Positions 13,195 through 25,559 of a DNA stretch of 60,000 bases are shown piece by piece; position 1 is the first letter of the stretch, and each line of letters begins with the position of its first letter. The stretch is from Takakia lepidozioides (Eukaryota; Streptophyta; Takakiopsida; Takakiales; Takakiaceae): contig CM060731.1 of NCBI GenBank assembly GCA_030704615.1, positions 70,414,756-70,474,755 of the forward strand. Direction: 5' to 3'. The position numbers and the translations under genes were made by a program. The notes beneath the pieces are model-generated. The model ran no database searches, was not told the origin of the DNA, and worked only from the letters and a program-made list of their open reading frames with translations.

Positions 13195-16100
13195 CTACAG
13201 CGGCCATCCTTTGAGTCTGGCTTGATGCCGCTCAAGCTTAGCTTCGTACAGCTTTGCCTTCATACCAACGTCCACAGTACCTTTGGGCCGCTCCACATAG
13301 GCTTTTATGCCCCTTGTGATATGGGGGTTCTCAGAACCAGTCAAGCTCCAGGAGCCTTGCTGAGGCACAGAACCAGAATCAATCTGTGGCTGCGCCTGAA
13401 AGGAGCCTAGCTCATGCATGCCCATGCTGTGCCCCTTTTCTGGCAAGGTGTTGGTACAGGTATCTTCTGTGGCATCAACCCTCCAATCAATCTTCCCTGC
13501 TTCTCTCTCCCTTCTTGACTCTGCTCCCTGTGTAATCCAGCCAGCAAATATCATTCATGCATGCCTGACATTACTAAGAAATAGAAAGCTAGTCTACTCG
13601 CAAGTTACAATGAGAGCCCCTCACTCACTGCTGCTTATAGTAGAGCCACTCATCCAACAATTTGCTTTCCACCAGGAGTGCTGTCACCAGCACCCACCTG
13701 TCCATGGCCATCTAAGCTGTTCAGCACGACCACACACCACCATGAGAGCATCACAGCCTTATACTTGCCTCACTTGCAGGCTTTGAGGATAACTTCAAGT
13801 TCACAAGAAAGATATTCGGGTGACCACTAGTGCATCGTTGACCTTTCCAGCTTTTACAGTAACTGCTGAATATAAGGGAAGTGTTTCAAGAAAGGCCCCT
13901 AAACTAACACGAGTAAGTAACAAGCCAGCTGCCATTTCACCCTGGCCCATTAGATTTGTGCTTGATCAGATAGTCCAGGGGTTATTCTGGCAATGTTAGC
14001 ACCACGTAGGTTCATATGTTCAAGTGGACATACACCTATGTAGGAGGTTTCCCTATGAAGTCTACCTAGCTACCGAGGGAGGTCCCAGGTAAGCTGGTCA
14101 ATCCTTAGTGTGTGACAAGACCTGCGGGGAGACTGTGATGTGAGCAACTGGGGATCGGCAGTAAGCTCTAAGTTTAAGGTACCTTTGACGAAACAGGATT
14201 CAAGGGTTTCAATAACTGTGCAACGCTGGCCTACCAACAAATAGACACCCTTGAGTCACACATCTCAATAAAAAGTCAGAAGCTGATCTGGAAGCTACTG
14301 GCCTGCCTTTGCCAGAGCTGGCTATATTCCAAATTAGTAATCAAATACAAAGATTGCTTCTTCCAACAATGAATGCCAGCTGACAAGCCAGGCATATTCA
14401 GTTGCAGTCACTGTGTGATGAGCAGGTCTCAAAGCTGCTTGCAGTCTAGGCACAGTTTCAAGACCAGTGGAAAGGCATATGAAATGAATCCTTGATGCCT
14501 GATGAGCATTCACAGTAGTGCCTTTCCTTGACATACTCCTGCCACCAATCACAAAGACATTGAAGCTGTCCAAGATGATGATGGTAGAAGTTGGGTTCTT
14601 GTGAAGTATGACCTGCTATAACGACAGAAATCGACCAAGTCAATGAGCAGTAAGTCTGCACTGCAGTTCTACAGAAGGAGCTTATTTTGTCATTGATTTC
14701 ATTGATCTGGTTCACCCAGGCAGCTTCTATTGCCTCTCCTCTCCATGTTCAAGTGAAGGAGATACTAAGGAGCAGAGAAGTCGCCTGAACTCCTTAACAA
14801 ATAGCTCTCCCTTTGCATACACCTTCACAATTCTATATGCTGTTCCATGATACCTCCAAGAATTGACCCTCTTAAGATTCTGAACTTGGAAAAAGTGGTG
14901 TTCTGCGAATGAGACCCAGGATTTGTCTTCGTCGGTGAGATAATGCAGCCTTAGAAACCCAGCAGAGACATACCCTACTTGGATTGAGCCTTGGAAGAAT
15001 GTGCCATATTCCGCAGAATTATCTAGCTTAGTCAAAACCACACAGAACTTTTGCGGAATAGAGAGACTGTACCTCTTCAATTTGTAGACACCCCTCCTCA
15101 AGAATTCTCTCAGGCACACTACCAACAGAGAATTCCTTATGTTTGCGCTTTCCTTCTTCACTTCCACTGTTTCGAAGGCATTGCTCCTCCTTCACATCAA
15201 CTTGTTTCTCAACTTGTTTTTCAGATAGATGTGTCTCAGTCACAGAATCTGCTTGATTATAAAACTTCCTCTCTGTAACATTGCAGTGGCTGGGGCTGCT
15301 GGGTAATGCCTCCTCTGGACTGGATGCAAAGGCATAAGACCTGTCATCTGCATCTGCTTTCCTTGTATCACCTCGTTCGTGACTCCATGCTCCGGCCCCC
15401 TGCTTTAACTCAAAGGGCTCGGCCCAGTAGTGGCTGTCAACCCTATCCAATTCCACAGTATACAGGTCACTGTCCAAGGAGTCTGCCCCATCCAGGTCAG
15501 GAGGAGGGTAGGAAGCCATCCCACTTGCATGCATTGTATCCACCACATGGCGCAGCACCTTTGCCTCCTGCACTACAGCACCTTCATCTGCAGCCCTGTC
15601 TCCCCGTAAGAATTTTTCCAGCTCTGCGCGCAGTGCATCCAGAGCTGCACTCTTCTCTTCCAGAGACAGCCGTGCTTCTGCCAGCTTCATCTGCACACGC
15701 TCCTCCCGCCACACCTCTGCCAGCTGCAACATCTGCCTCTCTTCTTCCACTTCTTCGCGCACTTTGTAAGATGCCCGTTTCAACTCTTCCACCTCTGCTT
15801 TGTCCTCACCGATCTCACGTGCCAACTCGTCGCAAACATCTTCCATCAGCTCGCGTGCCTTGCGCTCACGCTCCAATTCTTGAACAGCTTTAGCAACAGC
15901 AAGGTTAGCATCCACCAGCTCGCGCGAGATCTTGCGGTTGACCACTTCCATTCTGCGTCTGGCTTTACGCTCCTCCTCCAGTTCCTCCCTAATGTCCTGG
16001 ACTGCTGTTCTTATTTTCTCCTGCTCCTGGCTTCGCCAGCTGGTCCTCTCATCAACCAGTCCTTTCAACAAGCTGTCAATTTCTTTGCGAGCTGATTTTT

Positions 16101-17518
16101 GAGCAAGCTCAAGTTCTTGCACCCGAGAGCGCGCATGGTCCAATTCTACTCGCAACATGGACGCCATTGCTGTGCTAGAATTGTGTTGTTCCTCCAAATT
16201 ACGAATGCGATTCAGAACCTTGAGTAACTCATTTGAGGTTGTCACACAATTTGTCTCCCCTGGACATGTGTTCTTATCACATGCCATGGTGGTGGACAGT
16301 TGTCTCTGACTTTCAAGCTGCTCCAAACAAGGAGTAAATCCAAATGAGCAAGTGCACTACGACACACTCAACAACTTACCGAGCAAGGACAATATGCTCT
16401 TGATGCTGAGGGTTATGAACTCTGCCAAGGAGAATGAGAATAAACCAACCTAGCTCTACCACAGTCAGTCAAAGTGGAAGCCCTTATGCAGCCAGAGCTT
16501 ATGTAATCCCTGAATTGACCCACGTGTCTCTCATGCGGAAAATGATTATGATCAACCTCCTTGCTTTCTCAATTACAGAAGCAATAATTTCTACTGTGCT
16601 TTCTGCTACTCCAAGTAGTGGAGTTGGGGAAAACAGGGTACCATGTAGGAAGCGCCACCATTTCCGGCACCAGAGGGGCTCCCGGAATCGAGACGCTTAT
16701 CCAGCAGCCTGTGCATATGTGACTGCATCGCTGCTGTTTGTCTGTCCCGGTGTCCATTTCTCCTACCCTTTGGTGATGCCTGCTGCAATCGCCCCCTTTC
16801 CAGTCACAACTTCAACCTCCTATTCTGAACAGCATACAAGACTTGCATTCCCTCTTATGATGCCAGAGAAATTAGTCTGTGAACAAGAAATGATTTCCCC
16901 TCTAAGTAACCAATCAAATACGTGAGAAACACAAAGATGCGATTTGGAAGTGAAGCACAAAACCGCCCCTTTCCCGTAATTCTACCAATTTACAATTCGG
17001 AGATCAGTTCCACCGAAAGCACAGATTCGGATACAGCCGCCTTGCCTCAAGGCTCTTCGCACAAAATCCCAAAAACTGGGAGCTTCTAGTTCATTGAAAC
17101 AGGGAGAGACGCAGGGATGCCATACCTTCGTCAATTTCTGGTTAGCACCCAACTTGCAGCTTTTAGGGGAGGTGTAAAAACGATCGGCCTGATGCGAGCG
17201 CGGAGTGGCGGACATATCAGATATTGCTTTCACTGAGGATGACCAACGCTGACTACAAAGGGAGGCAGGCAGTGGCAGGTCCTGCAGCTCCCACAAAGAG
17301 GCCGCCAGCTTCCGTGCGGATACTGGAGTGGGCCGCCCAGCTGCGGCATGAGCAGCAGCAGCTGCTGCTATGCCATCATACAGCTGAGTGTTGAACACCT
17401 TCCAGCTGGGCACCGGCGTACTGGGGCCTGCCCGTCTGCCTGCCAATATCGCGCGCTTCACACGCAATCCCTGCGAGGGCCACCCTGCATCCAGCCCCCG
17501 CTTATTGCCTCCCTGCAT
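13195..17518 (-). CDS. At5g41620-like coiled-coil protein (USO1-like plant family)
   Basis: Three exons, 17518-17126, 16317-15073 and 13527-13195, each joined in phase 0 (donors AAG|GTATGG and GAG|GTACAG; acceptors GAGCAG and ACACAG), give about 656 residues. Family hallmarks are all present: VSARKLAASLWELQ near residue 66, SNELLKVLNRIRNLEEQH opening the coiled coil, then ARELMEDVCDELAREIGEDK and MLQLAEVWREERVQMKLAEA, and the family's basic C-terminus ENPHITRGIKAYVERPKG followed by KAKLYEAKLERHQARLK. The central ~230 residues are nearly pure heptad-type coiled coil. The biochemical role of the family is poorly defined; related Arabidopsis proteins are linked to cell shape and trichome branching. 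The linker between coiled coil and C-terminus is acidic and low in conservation. Intron 2 (15072-13528) is long. A G|GTGAGT donor at 17640 suggests a 5' UTR intron. Confidence 0.9.
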
Positions 17519-18834
17519 GGTACCACCCCGCCTCGTTGCTGCATCTGCTCTCCTGCACTTCTCTCTGCCCACAACTTCCCCCTCAACCCACCATCCTGCC
17601 CCACCCGACAAGACTAGCTTGCAGCCCAGGAGACTCACCACGTCTGAAGCATCTTAAGCGTGGCATGGCTTGCACTGACAGTGAAGCTGGCTATGGCTGC
17701 CCTCTCCTCTCTCTCTCTCAACCCTGAGCAGTCTGGCACGTGTCAGAAAGCATACACGGTATTCCCGCCACTACCCTCCCTCTCTTTCTCTCTCCCTCTC
17801 CCTCTTCCTTTTTGTCCTTAATTTCCAACACGTGCTCTTTTGACTTGACCCCTGTCCTGAAGGAAGCTCAGCTTTGAAGTTTGGGCTTTCCTTCTTTCTC
17901 TCCCTCTGCTTCTCATCACACCCCAACAGAGAAGCTTGCAATCCATGCTGAGAGTTTGGTTTGGTTGAGACTTGAGACTCTATATAAGTTTAAGGTTGGA
18001 ATAGTCCTTTAGTAACTAGAAGTAGCTTCTTTCCAGGAATGTGGTCTTCCTTTTCAATGACATTCTGAATTCAGAGCATGTGACTGGAAGGGATTCCCTA
18101 TCTTTTAGGCAAGTGGATGGGATGTTATCAGTCTTTTACAGGGGGGTTTCAATGACACCCGGCCCTACCGAGTTCACGGTCATCTTTACCCCCTATAAAC
18201 CACAGTTAAAGTGTGTTTAACATTCAGCAAACTTTGCAGAGCCTACTGCTACAGAGGGCTTTGAGGACCCAATGGAGGATTGCAGAATTGAACCCAGGAT
18301 CACCCTGGTCATGCACGAGCAAGCCACGAGCACCCAACCACTGGCCTGCCTATAGAAACTGGGATTGCCATTCCCATTTTATCTACTTGACTTGACCAAG
18401 GCTTCGCCTTGCTCCGCACTACTAGCTACTACTTCTCATAACAAAGTCTACATACACGGGGTAAATTGAAGTTTTATGAAAAGATGAACATTTATTGGCT
18501 TTTCCCTATAAGGGAGAGACCACCCATTGGTGCCAAAAATGAGTAAGATCCTGATATACCTCCACTACATAGTACCTACATGAAGCACATAACCCTCCCC
18601 CACTTGAATGCTAGCTTGAATGTACCTTGATTGGATAAGACCCATAAATGAAACCACAAAAAGGTGGCATAAGTACAAAATATTGGATGTTTTATGCAGA
18701 GTTTCATCTATTTTCGGACAGAAGGACACGGGTCGAAACGGATGACAAAATCCCTTGTACCGATGAAGTTCGTTGAATGGACGTCATTTGTGGCGTTCAA
18801 TACCCTAGAATGTCGAGGAGATGGAGAGAGGACT
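17519..18834. other. Upstream region of the coiled-coil gene
   Basis: Strong CT-microsatellite tracts (17700-17910 on the plus strand) lie just upstream, as often in plant core promoters. A TATA-like CTATATAAG at about 17978 reads on the plus strand, but no plus-strand gene follows. Nothing else coding is seen. Confidence 0.35.
18272..18352 (-). repeat. tRNA-like SINE head (candidate)
   Basis: Read on the minus strand the segment has an A-box-like GGCCAGTGGTTGGGTGC and, about 40 bp later, a B-box-like GGGTTCAATTC, the spacing of an internal RNA polymerase III promoter. It does not look like a complete tRNA gene, so a tRNA-derived SINE is the better guess. Confidence 0.35.
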
Positions 18835-19440
18835 GCGGCAAGGCAAGGATGCTAGCAGTAAGGTTTGTATAGAGCATGGATAGCTTAAGGAGCAGGTGTA
18901 GAGTTTGGCTCATCCAAGAGGGCCGAATTTCAAGCTCAAGATTACCTATGATTCCCTCTGGATCCATAGCTACAAGAAACCTGCATTGGTAGATGGTCAA
19001 CTGGAAGTCGCAGCAGCAGCGGCACAATTGATAAATCAGGCACTGCTAATGAAGGTACCTTCTTCAACACATTTCACCCTGTTTTTTCCTCTTATCAGAA
19101 TCGGCCCTAAAATTCCATGTTGAGTTCTAAAAATTAGCCGGTTGAGTGAATCTTTGATAATTTGGAGTGACTTTGACATGATATTGCCAACGTGACAACA
19201 AGAAAGTAAACAAAAACACGTAACATAGATGAGGAGTAGTTGTGGAATGAATACTTTTCTGATCCCAGTCAATGGTGGGACAACCAAGGCAAACCGGTGA
19301 ATGCCTGTTAGATTACAGAGAGTAGCAGACTCAATTCAGCATAGGAACTAGTGTGATAACCTGAGTTGGGTGTTTCCTAGAACAAATCTAGGTGCAACAA
19401 TCTATGGTCAGTAAAGTTGCTAGGAACCATCTCTTTCTAT
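18835..19440 (+). repeat. Solo copy of the ~665-bp repeat also found inside both CACTA elements
   Basis: Shares long near-identical stretches (CATCCAAGAGGGCCG, AGCTACAAGAAACCTGCAT, GCAGCAGCGGCACAATTGAT, GGGTGTTTCCTAGAACAA) with 45760-46260, 47165-48060 and 53935-54680. The matching minus-strand peptide around GIIGNLELEIRPSWM aligns among copies, but frames are short and broken, so I treat it as noncoding repeat. Confidence 0.8.
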
Positions 19441-21560
19441 CGAGGATCTTTATTGGAAGGTGAGCGTGGCGACCTTTTCAAAATCATCTAGAGCAAGCTC
19501 CAGAGATGTTTTGCTATATGTGAGCAATTGCATACACCCTTTTCCACTGGCTTCTCGTGAGGGTTCCAAAAGACGATGGCATACTTCACCAGATGTAACA
19601 ACACCTTCATTTTCTTTTGGCACAATTTAGTCTTTGGTGGGGTCTGTGTCTACACATGGAGTAAACTGTGCCAACGAACCTGTGGTGAGCAAGGAGCCTG
19701 AGAGAGAACGCACCTCTAAGTGCCATTATCCGGAAGGCTGTTGCTGACCCAACGGTCGTCCCTGACAGGTCTCTTTTTCTCTAAGTCTTGATTCTCTAGT
19801 TGGTTTTGCACGCAAGTCAGGATGGGTCTTACGTACCTTGCCGGCACTATGCCATAGCCAGCTCGGGCAGAATGGTTAGTGAGTACTTTTCTCTTGCATC
19901 TCTTGCTCAAGAAAGTCATTTGTGCGTATTCTGACTCCGTGCACAATTTATTGCAGAGCGGACCCGGAGTGGCTTCTTGGTTTTCCACTTGGTGTAAATA
20001 AAGCTTTGCAGGGTTTCACACACTTAGTGAATTGTAAAGCAGAAAACCTAACATCTTGCCAGAACCTGAGGTAAACGTCAGCACCCTGCCATGTTTTTCA
20101 TCCCCTAAGTGCTTTGATCTTCTAGTCACAAATAGAATCGTTGTCCCTATTTTTCCTCTCTTTCTCTCAGTTTAATTTAATTTAATTTCTCTTAGTTTAA
20201 TGAAGTTTTTATTCTTTTATTCTTTTAACTATTCCTGGTAAGCCTCCTGCGGTGATGAGTGCTCATTCTTCCCTGTTCATGCTGTTTCCCCTTGTCTGTT
20301 GCCGTGCATGTGAAGTGCAATATTTCAGTACATAACGATTTCAATATTTCAATATTTCAATCAAGATTTTCAGCAAGTATTTTAGTATCTCAACGAGTTC
20401 TTCAACAAGTATTTCAGTATCTCAGCTAGTTCTTCCATAAGTATTTCAATATTTCAGTTAATATTTCAACAAGCATTTTAATATTTTAATGATTAGTAAA
20501 TCCAAAGATCAGTTTTATAATATCATACATCAATATTTAATTCATACATCAATAAGTTCTACCAGGGCCTCTATCCCCAACTTTATGAAGAAATAATTTT
20601 TTTTTCTTTTATTGCAAATCATGTTTAAAATATAGTATAAATATGTGATTATTTTATTTTAATATAACATTTTAAAGAGATTTTGTACTTAAGAGTTTTA
20701 GGGTGGAGCCATTACGCGACTAGCCGCTTGTTTCATTACATATTCATTTGACTGGTGTAATTACCATTGTGGCTCAAATTTGTGGATTATGACAACCGAG
20801 CATACTGTGTTTGGATTTGGATTATGAATGTTGTTTATAGGCATGATATTTTTTCATCCTCCAGATTTTTCTTGTGTGAATGCTCATCCAGTCAACGTCC
20901 TCGCCACCTAGTTGATGATTTCAGAAGCATGCCCTCGAACTAAACTGTCACAAAAAACAGCCCATGGGGCCTGATTTTGTCTACTTGGGCTTGTAGCCTT
21001 CAATAGTTGGAAACTAGAACATAAACACCAAACTTATAGCAAAGGCACAAGGTATTTATGCCAGTTCCTTCTTAGATAACAAAGGGAACATGCAGCAAAT
21101 GTGAGGAGAAAACCGATTGATTCAGAGTTTTGGGATCCAACCACTGCTTTCGAAAACTCACCTACTAGATTTGGTGTCAAGAGAAGTGCCCATTCTGAGC
21201 AAGTTTGAATCAAGAACGCACAACTGAAAAACTTCATTATTTTACTTGCAAGAAGATAGCTCAACTGTCCGGCTCTTCATACTGGTGGATTGGGTAGATG
21301 TAAATCTTCTCCAGCTCATACTGGTGGACAATTAATGTAAAGCTTCTCCAGCTCATGGCGAGAGCAAAAGTTAGGTGTAAATGCTAACCCACATACTGGA
21401 CACTCCTCTGCAAACAGAATCTTAGTCGACTACCAAAGCTTCCCATTTATAGGGGATCTGCTGGTTGGAATAAACCTACCAACTTTTGTTACTGTACGTC
21501 AGGGCTCGGACCTATTCCAAGCAGCTCACAGGAAGCACAATATTAACAGTCATATCTGAT
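19441..21560. other. AT-rich intergenic DNA; TATTTCA-rich stretch
   Basis: From about 20325 to 20510 the plus strand is built of degenerate TATTTCA/GTATTTCAG units; 20590-20690 is a run of A/T. No ORF with recognisable content was found. Confidence 0.5.
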
Positions 21561-22274
21561 AGCTACAAGTTGTCTCTTTCAGCTTTACTATTCTTAACAA
21601 ACTGTGGATAATTCATAATCTTTCTACCCTCACATTTGAAGCAATGCAATTGAATGTTGCTCATTTCACCAGTAATCCCTGCAAGAACAAACCCCGTCTT
21701 GGAAGTGGTGAAAGTGGTTGGCATCCCGTATAACAATTGCTCGCCCAACTATCATTGGGATAAACTTAGTAGCCATGTGGAAGTCACCATACACTCGAAG
21801 GTTCTTGATAATTCGGATAGGAGTCCCCCTCCACATCATGCAATACGAAGTGACTGTCAGGCACTTACCTGGCCTCCTTCATCTGCCCATACAAGCTCTC
21901 TAGCACAACACTAGGCCCACATGGCAACATGGAGAGACAAGAGATATAAAGTGACAGCATCTGGCTTAAAGGCTTCTTGTCACATTTGTTCAAAGGGATG
22001 GAAGGCCTCCCTACAACACCCATACTATCCTACAATCATCACACTCCATGAGACCACAGTTTGTATAGCCATGTTGTCCGCAGTGTGCATCATTCATGCT
22101 CCCGCATCTGGCATACATGTCAACGAGGGTAGATTCCAGATTTCTTTATGGAGCAATTTCAGCTTTGATGATGACAGAATGACCTCTTTGTCCTTTTCCA
22201 GGGCTCCAAGGCTGGCACATTCATTAAGAATACAAATGAATGTGACCCTGTCAGGAGTCACCCCTTCTCCTTAT

Positions 22275-22442
22275 TGAAATTCACTGTGTAGTTGATCCAA
22301 TGAAATACATTGGTCTAGATTTTGAGTAGGACATGCCAGGTCATTTCATCCTGATCGGTGGCATTCCATCTTCGGTTCATTTTGAATTTGTTAGTTCCCG
22401 CCTTTCCTTTTGCTGGTTAGCTGCAAGTTAGTGTGACTGGAT
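22275..22442 (+). repeat. 5' LTR, truncated
   Basis: About 168 bp that match the first part of the 3' LTR with few differences (for example CTAGATTTTGAG against CTAGATTGTGAG). The remainder of the LTR and the primer-binding site are deleted. Confidence 0.85.
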
Positions 22443-22466
22443 GAGGGCAAGGAATTGGCAGGGGTG

Positions 22467-23575
22467 GAAAAGTTTAATGGAAGTAACTTCCATTTGTGGA
22501 AATCCCAGATGCAATTCATCTTCAAGGCATGAGATTTTTGGAATGTGATGAATGGAAGAGATAAACTGAGCGATGTTGAGAACAAGGATGCATGGGAGCT
22601 GCGTGATAATAAAGCTGCAGTGTCCATATTGCATTCGATTGACAGAGAGCACATGGAACAATTGATTAATTGTATGACAACAACAGAGATGTGGGAGATG
22701 CTAAACATGATACATGAGCATATTGTAGAAGAAAACATAGCGCATCTGCAAGAAATTTTTTACAAGTGTCATATGCAGGAGACTGATTCCATTTCTACCT
22801 ACTGTAGTACCAGCTCTACTCTTGGTAGAAAGCTGAATGATCTTGGAGAGAAGATCAGCGAGAGTCAATTGTTGACAAAGATGAAGGTCGGCCTCCCACC
22901 TAGCTATGAGCCATTACTTTTGGCCTGGGATAATGTACCTGCATCAGAACAAACGTTGAAGTCGTTTCATGCAAGGCTGCTGAAGAGAGAGTCAGCCATC
23001 AGGAATAGAACTGCTATTACAGATGAAGAGAGTGACTGAGCATTCTTTGCAGGAAGAAGCGGTGGGAGTAGTAGTAGCAATCCGAAGCAGAAAGATCTGA
23101 CGCCAGAACAAAGAAAAGAGAGGGCGCTTAAAATAGCAGAGCAGAATAGGACATCAGATTGTCATAATAGTGGAGAAACCGGCCATTGGGCTAGAGAGTG
23201 TACCAATCCCACTAAGAAGAGAGATCATAAGAAGTATTCAAAGAGTCAGGCTAACATTACAGAGGTTGATGTTTTTGTTACTATCTCTGAGAAAATTAAG
23301 CTTTAGTCTTCAATGAAGAAGATAGTCAGACTCTGTCTATCATTGAGGGATCTGAAGAGGGCACAAGCACAGTCATCCTAGATGATTCTCACGACAATAC
23401 TGATAATACTTCAGTAGAGAGTATGGTGAATTATGTGCATCTCACCACAATAGATGATGCATGGTTTGCTGATACAACAGCATCCTAACACATGACGGAC
23501 AAAAAACATTGGTTCACGAACCTTAAGCCTGTCAGATATGGGAGTTGGGGAGTCAGAGTTGCCACAGACAATACT
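22467..23575 (+). pseudogene. Copia gag and protease start, inactivated
   Basis: The gag opens with a FNGSNFHLWKSQMQ-type UBN2 domain and has an in-frame stop near 22530 (KA*DFW). It then stays open from 22545 through WELRDNKAAVSILHSID, IEMWEML-like helices and GLPPSYEPLLLAWD to a TGA at 23037. Beyond that stop comes a zinc knuckle, CHNSGETGHWAREC, whose second cysteine is serine. The protease start reads WFADTTAS*HMTDKKHWF, where the active DSGA has become DTTA and a stop follows. The element encodes nothing functional. Confidence 0.85.
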
Positions 23576-23604
23576 TGATCCACTACTACATTAAGTGGGG
23601 GTAT

Positions 23605-23911
23605 TGAAATTCACTGTGTAGTTGATCCAATGAAATACATTGGTCTAGATTGTGAGTAGGACATGCCAGGTCATTTCATCCTGATCGGTGGCGTTCCACT
23701 TTCGGTTCATTTTGAATTTGTTAGTTCCCGCTTTTACTTTTGCTGGTTAGCTACAAGTTAGTGTGACTGGATGCTTCATTGTCACCATGAAGTATATCTC
23801 TTTGTAAGAGAGACGTTCTTGCTGGCTTTTGTAATGTCCAGTATTCATATGATACACTGTAATGAAGACTTTCTTGATGTGTGCATATCACCTTTTAGTC
23901 TGATTTCAACA
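23605..23911 (+). repeat. 3' LTR, complete (307 bp)
   Basis: Starts TGAAATTCACTG directly after the polypurine tract and ends TTTCAACA. It supplies the reference length that shows how much of the 5' LTR is missing. Confidence 0.82.
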
Positions 23912-24415
23912 CTCATTGCATTTGCTTGTAGAGATTGAAAGCCTCCTTACAACACCCATGCTGAGCATACCCTGCGATCATTGCACTCCATCAAACCACA
24001 TCTCGCTTAGTTATTCTGTCGAATGCTTGACGTGAATTCTTCATGCTCCCGCATTTGGCATACATGCCAGCAAGCGCGCGTGCGAGCTTGACAACCTTGG
24101 AGAAAACCACCAGGATAGAGCTGAGCAGCCACAGTTTTAACACAACTTTGTAAGACTAAACGTAACCACAGCTTTGTGAAACTAAACGGAATCGCCAACC
24201 CGCACGCTCAAGTATCTTGCAAGTTCCAGGGAAAGATCATACTTTAATGCCATGCTTGGGAAGAAAACATTGCGATACGCACACGAAGAGTCGTTTATGA
24301 ACATCCTCTACCTTGTGAAAGGGGGTTGTCATGGTCAGCTGGTATGATGCCTCCCTCTTAGGTGTGCTTTGTTGCTTTATTTCAATGTATTCTATAGCGT
24401 AACTCTCCAATAATC

Positions 24416-24441
24416 TGTGATGATCGGCACCGATCATCACA
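24416..24441. repeat. Perfect 12-bp inverted repeat with 2-nt spacer
   Basis: TGTGATGATCGG, CA, then the exact reverse complement CCGATCATCACA. It explains twin ORFs opening MMIG on both strands. Confidence 0.95.
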
Positions 24442-24542
24442 AATACTTGACTGATCAGTTTGTTGCATGCTTATGTTTTGAAGTGCCAATCTACAAACTT
24501 CCATTATTGTTTGTGTTTCGCACCCTAACCTTCAGTCTTTCG

Positions 24543-25557
24543 CAGATGAGGATGTTCAAGGTGATCTGCCTGCGGAGGATTCGCACCTCAAAGACACCAT
24601 CCTCCATCCGCAGCTTCAAGATTTTTGACCAAGGGTGTTTCATCAATCCCCCGTATGAGCCGTATGTCGATGACATTTTGTATAACTTCATGCAGCCCAG
24701 TCAGACTATCAAAAGACCAGATGGCACTCCCTGGAGAGGTGCAAAGGAAAAAACCCCAGCGTTCTTGTAGACAGTGATGGAGTCATGCAGCCACGATTCT
24801 GCACGGGTGGTCGACCTCTCGGTATCCACAGGTTCGTTTTCTTTCACCATTTTCATCTTCGCTAATCCCCCCTACAAGCTGTTCATGTCCTCCTGTCTGT
24901 TGTAGGAAGAACTTACCATGCGTGCAAGGCAGGCGGAAGATCCTTTTTTGGCATGGAGGGTGACTCTGACCTATATAAGACTGTGCTCCTCCCCCTTTTG
25001 TCTGGCTCTATATCAGGCACACAAACTGAAACGATTCAAATCCGAAATGATGAGGATCACGAGGATAAGCAGGTCCACAACGACTTTTCAAGTGAGTAAA
25101 TTTGCAATGGAATTGTCATTCCACTTTGGGTGCCCTTTTCAATCACAGATATCAAATTTGCAGTATTAACGTTTTTCTTGCTGTGACTTGCAGGAAAGGC
25201 AGCAGTGGATCTTCGGGAGACACCCCCATTTGTGGCGAGACTATTTTCGACAGCTCCCTTTCCACTTTTGTGCTTCTTGTGTATGCCGAAGCAATGGCAC
25301 TTCAAATGGCCGAGGCTCTCTCCCCTGACTTTTTATTGCCCGACCGCAGGTGTAGCCATCGTAGATCCGGAGTTTTAACATACTTGGACTTGCAGATGAC
25401 GGTATGATACATTGTACTGACTCTGAATCATACTAAACTACGTATTTTTAATGTTCTGTTCTCATCTTCTTCGTAAAAGATTGAATTCCTCTACTTTATT
25501 GCAGATGTTCCGGCAAAAAGAAAAAGGAACAAAAAATCCACTCAGAATGAAATGACA
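24543..25557 (+). other. Possible exons of an unrecognised plus-strand gene
   Basis: Short open blocks flanked by plausible AG/GT sites: DEDVQGDLPAEDSHLKDTIL at about 24547, GTQTETIQIRNDEDHEDKQ after ATCAG at 25015, KAAVDLRETPPFVARLF after TTGCAG at 25194, and a basic DVPAKRKRNKKS after TGCAG at 25503. The acidic and nuclear-signal-like composition would fit a DNA-binding or transposon-associated protein. The blocks cannot be joined confidently and no family is recognised. Confidence 0.2.
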
Positions 25558-25559
25558 AT

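Larger units (their letters stand above)
22275..23911 (+). mobile_element. Deleted Copia-type LTR retrotransposon
   Basis: Bounded by TG at 22275 and CA at 23911, with a 5-bp target duplication CTTAT (22270-22274) and CTCAT (23912-23916), one mismatch. It holds a gag, a zinc knuckle and the first residues of protease, then jumps straight to a purine tract (AAGTGGGGGTA) and the 3' LTR. Integrase, reverse transcriptase and RNase H are missing. The tRNA primer site and the second half of the 5' LTR are also gone, so it is an inactive deletion derivative. Confidence 0.88.
21666..24110 (-). pseudogene. DYW-type PPR pseudogene, split by a Copia element
   Basis: Reading on the minus strand, 24110-23917 keeps PPR text (SAMIAGYAQHG-like with stops), is interrupted by the LTR element at 23911-22275, and resumes at 22274 with a CILNECASLGALEK-type helix. 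The C-terminus is well preserved: [21 protein letters not shown] and a TGA at 21668-21666, the canonical end of a DYW cytidine-deaminase domain. However, the block holding the catalytic HSE (the family's HSEKLAIAFGL) is deleted between LHDVEG and TPIRIIKNL. The zinc motif CGDCH reads YGDFH, and several stops occur. It is a dead paralogue of the PPR gene at 30.4-32.7 kb. Confidence 0.85.

Noticed and set aside
14334-14573. Kelch-like text (FNVFVIGGRSM, CLSTGLETVPRLQAALRP) in intron 2 of the coiled-coil gene
   Set aside because: Only one weak motif, no repeated Kelch blades, and it lies within a well-supported intron. Possible old fragment, not called.
15306-15893. 195-codon plus-strand ORF
   Set aside because: It is antisense to the coiled-coil exon and is proline/leucine-rich only because of that exon's codon pattern.
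18272-18352. Functional tRNA gene
   Set aside because: Box motifs are present but I could not fold acceptor, anticodon and T arms together; called SINE-like instead.
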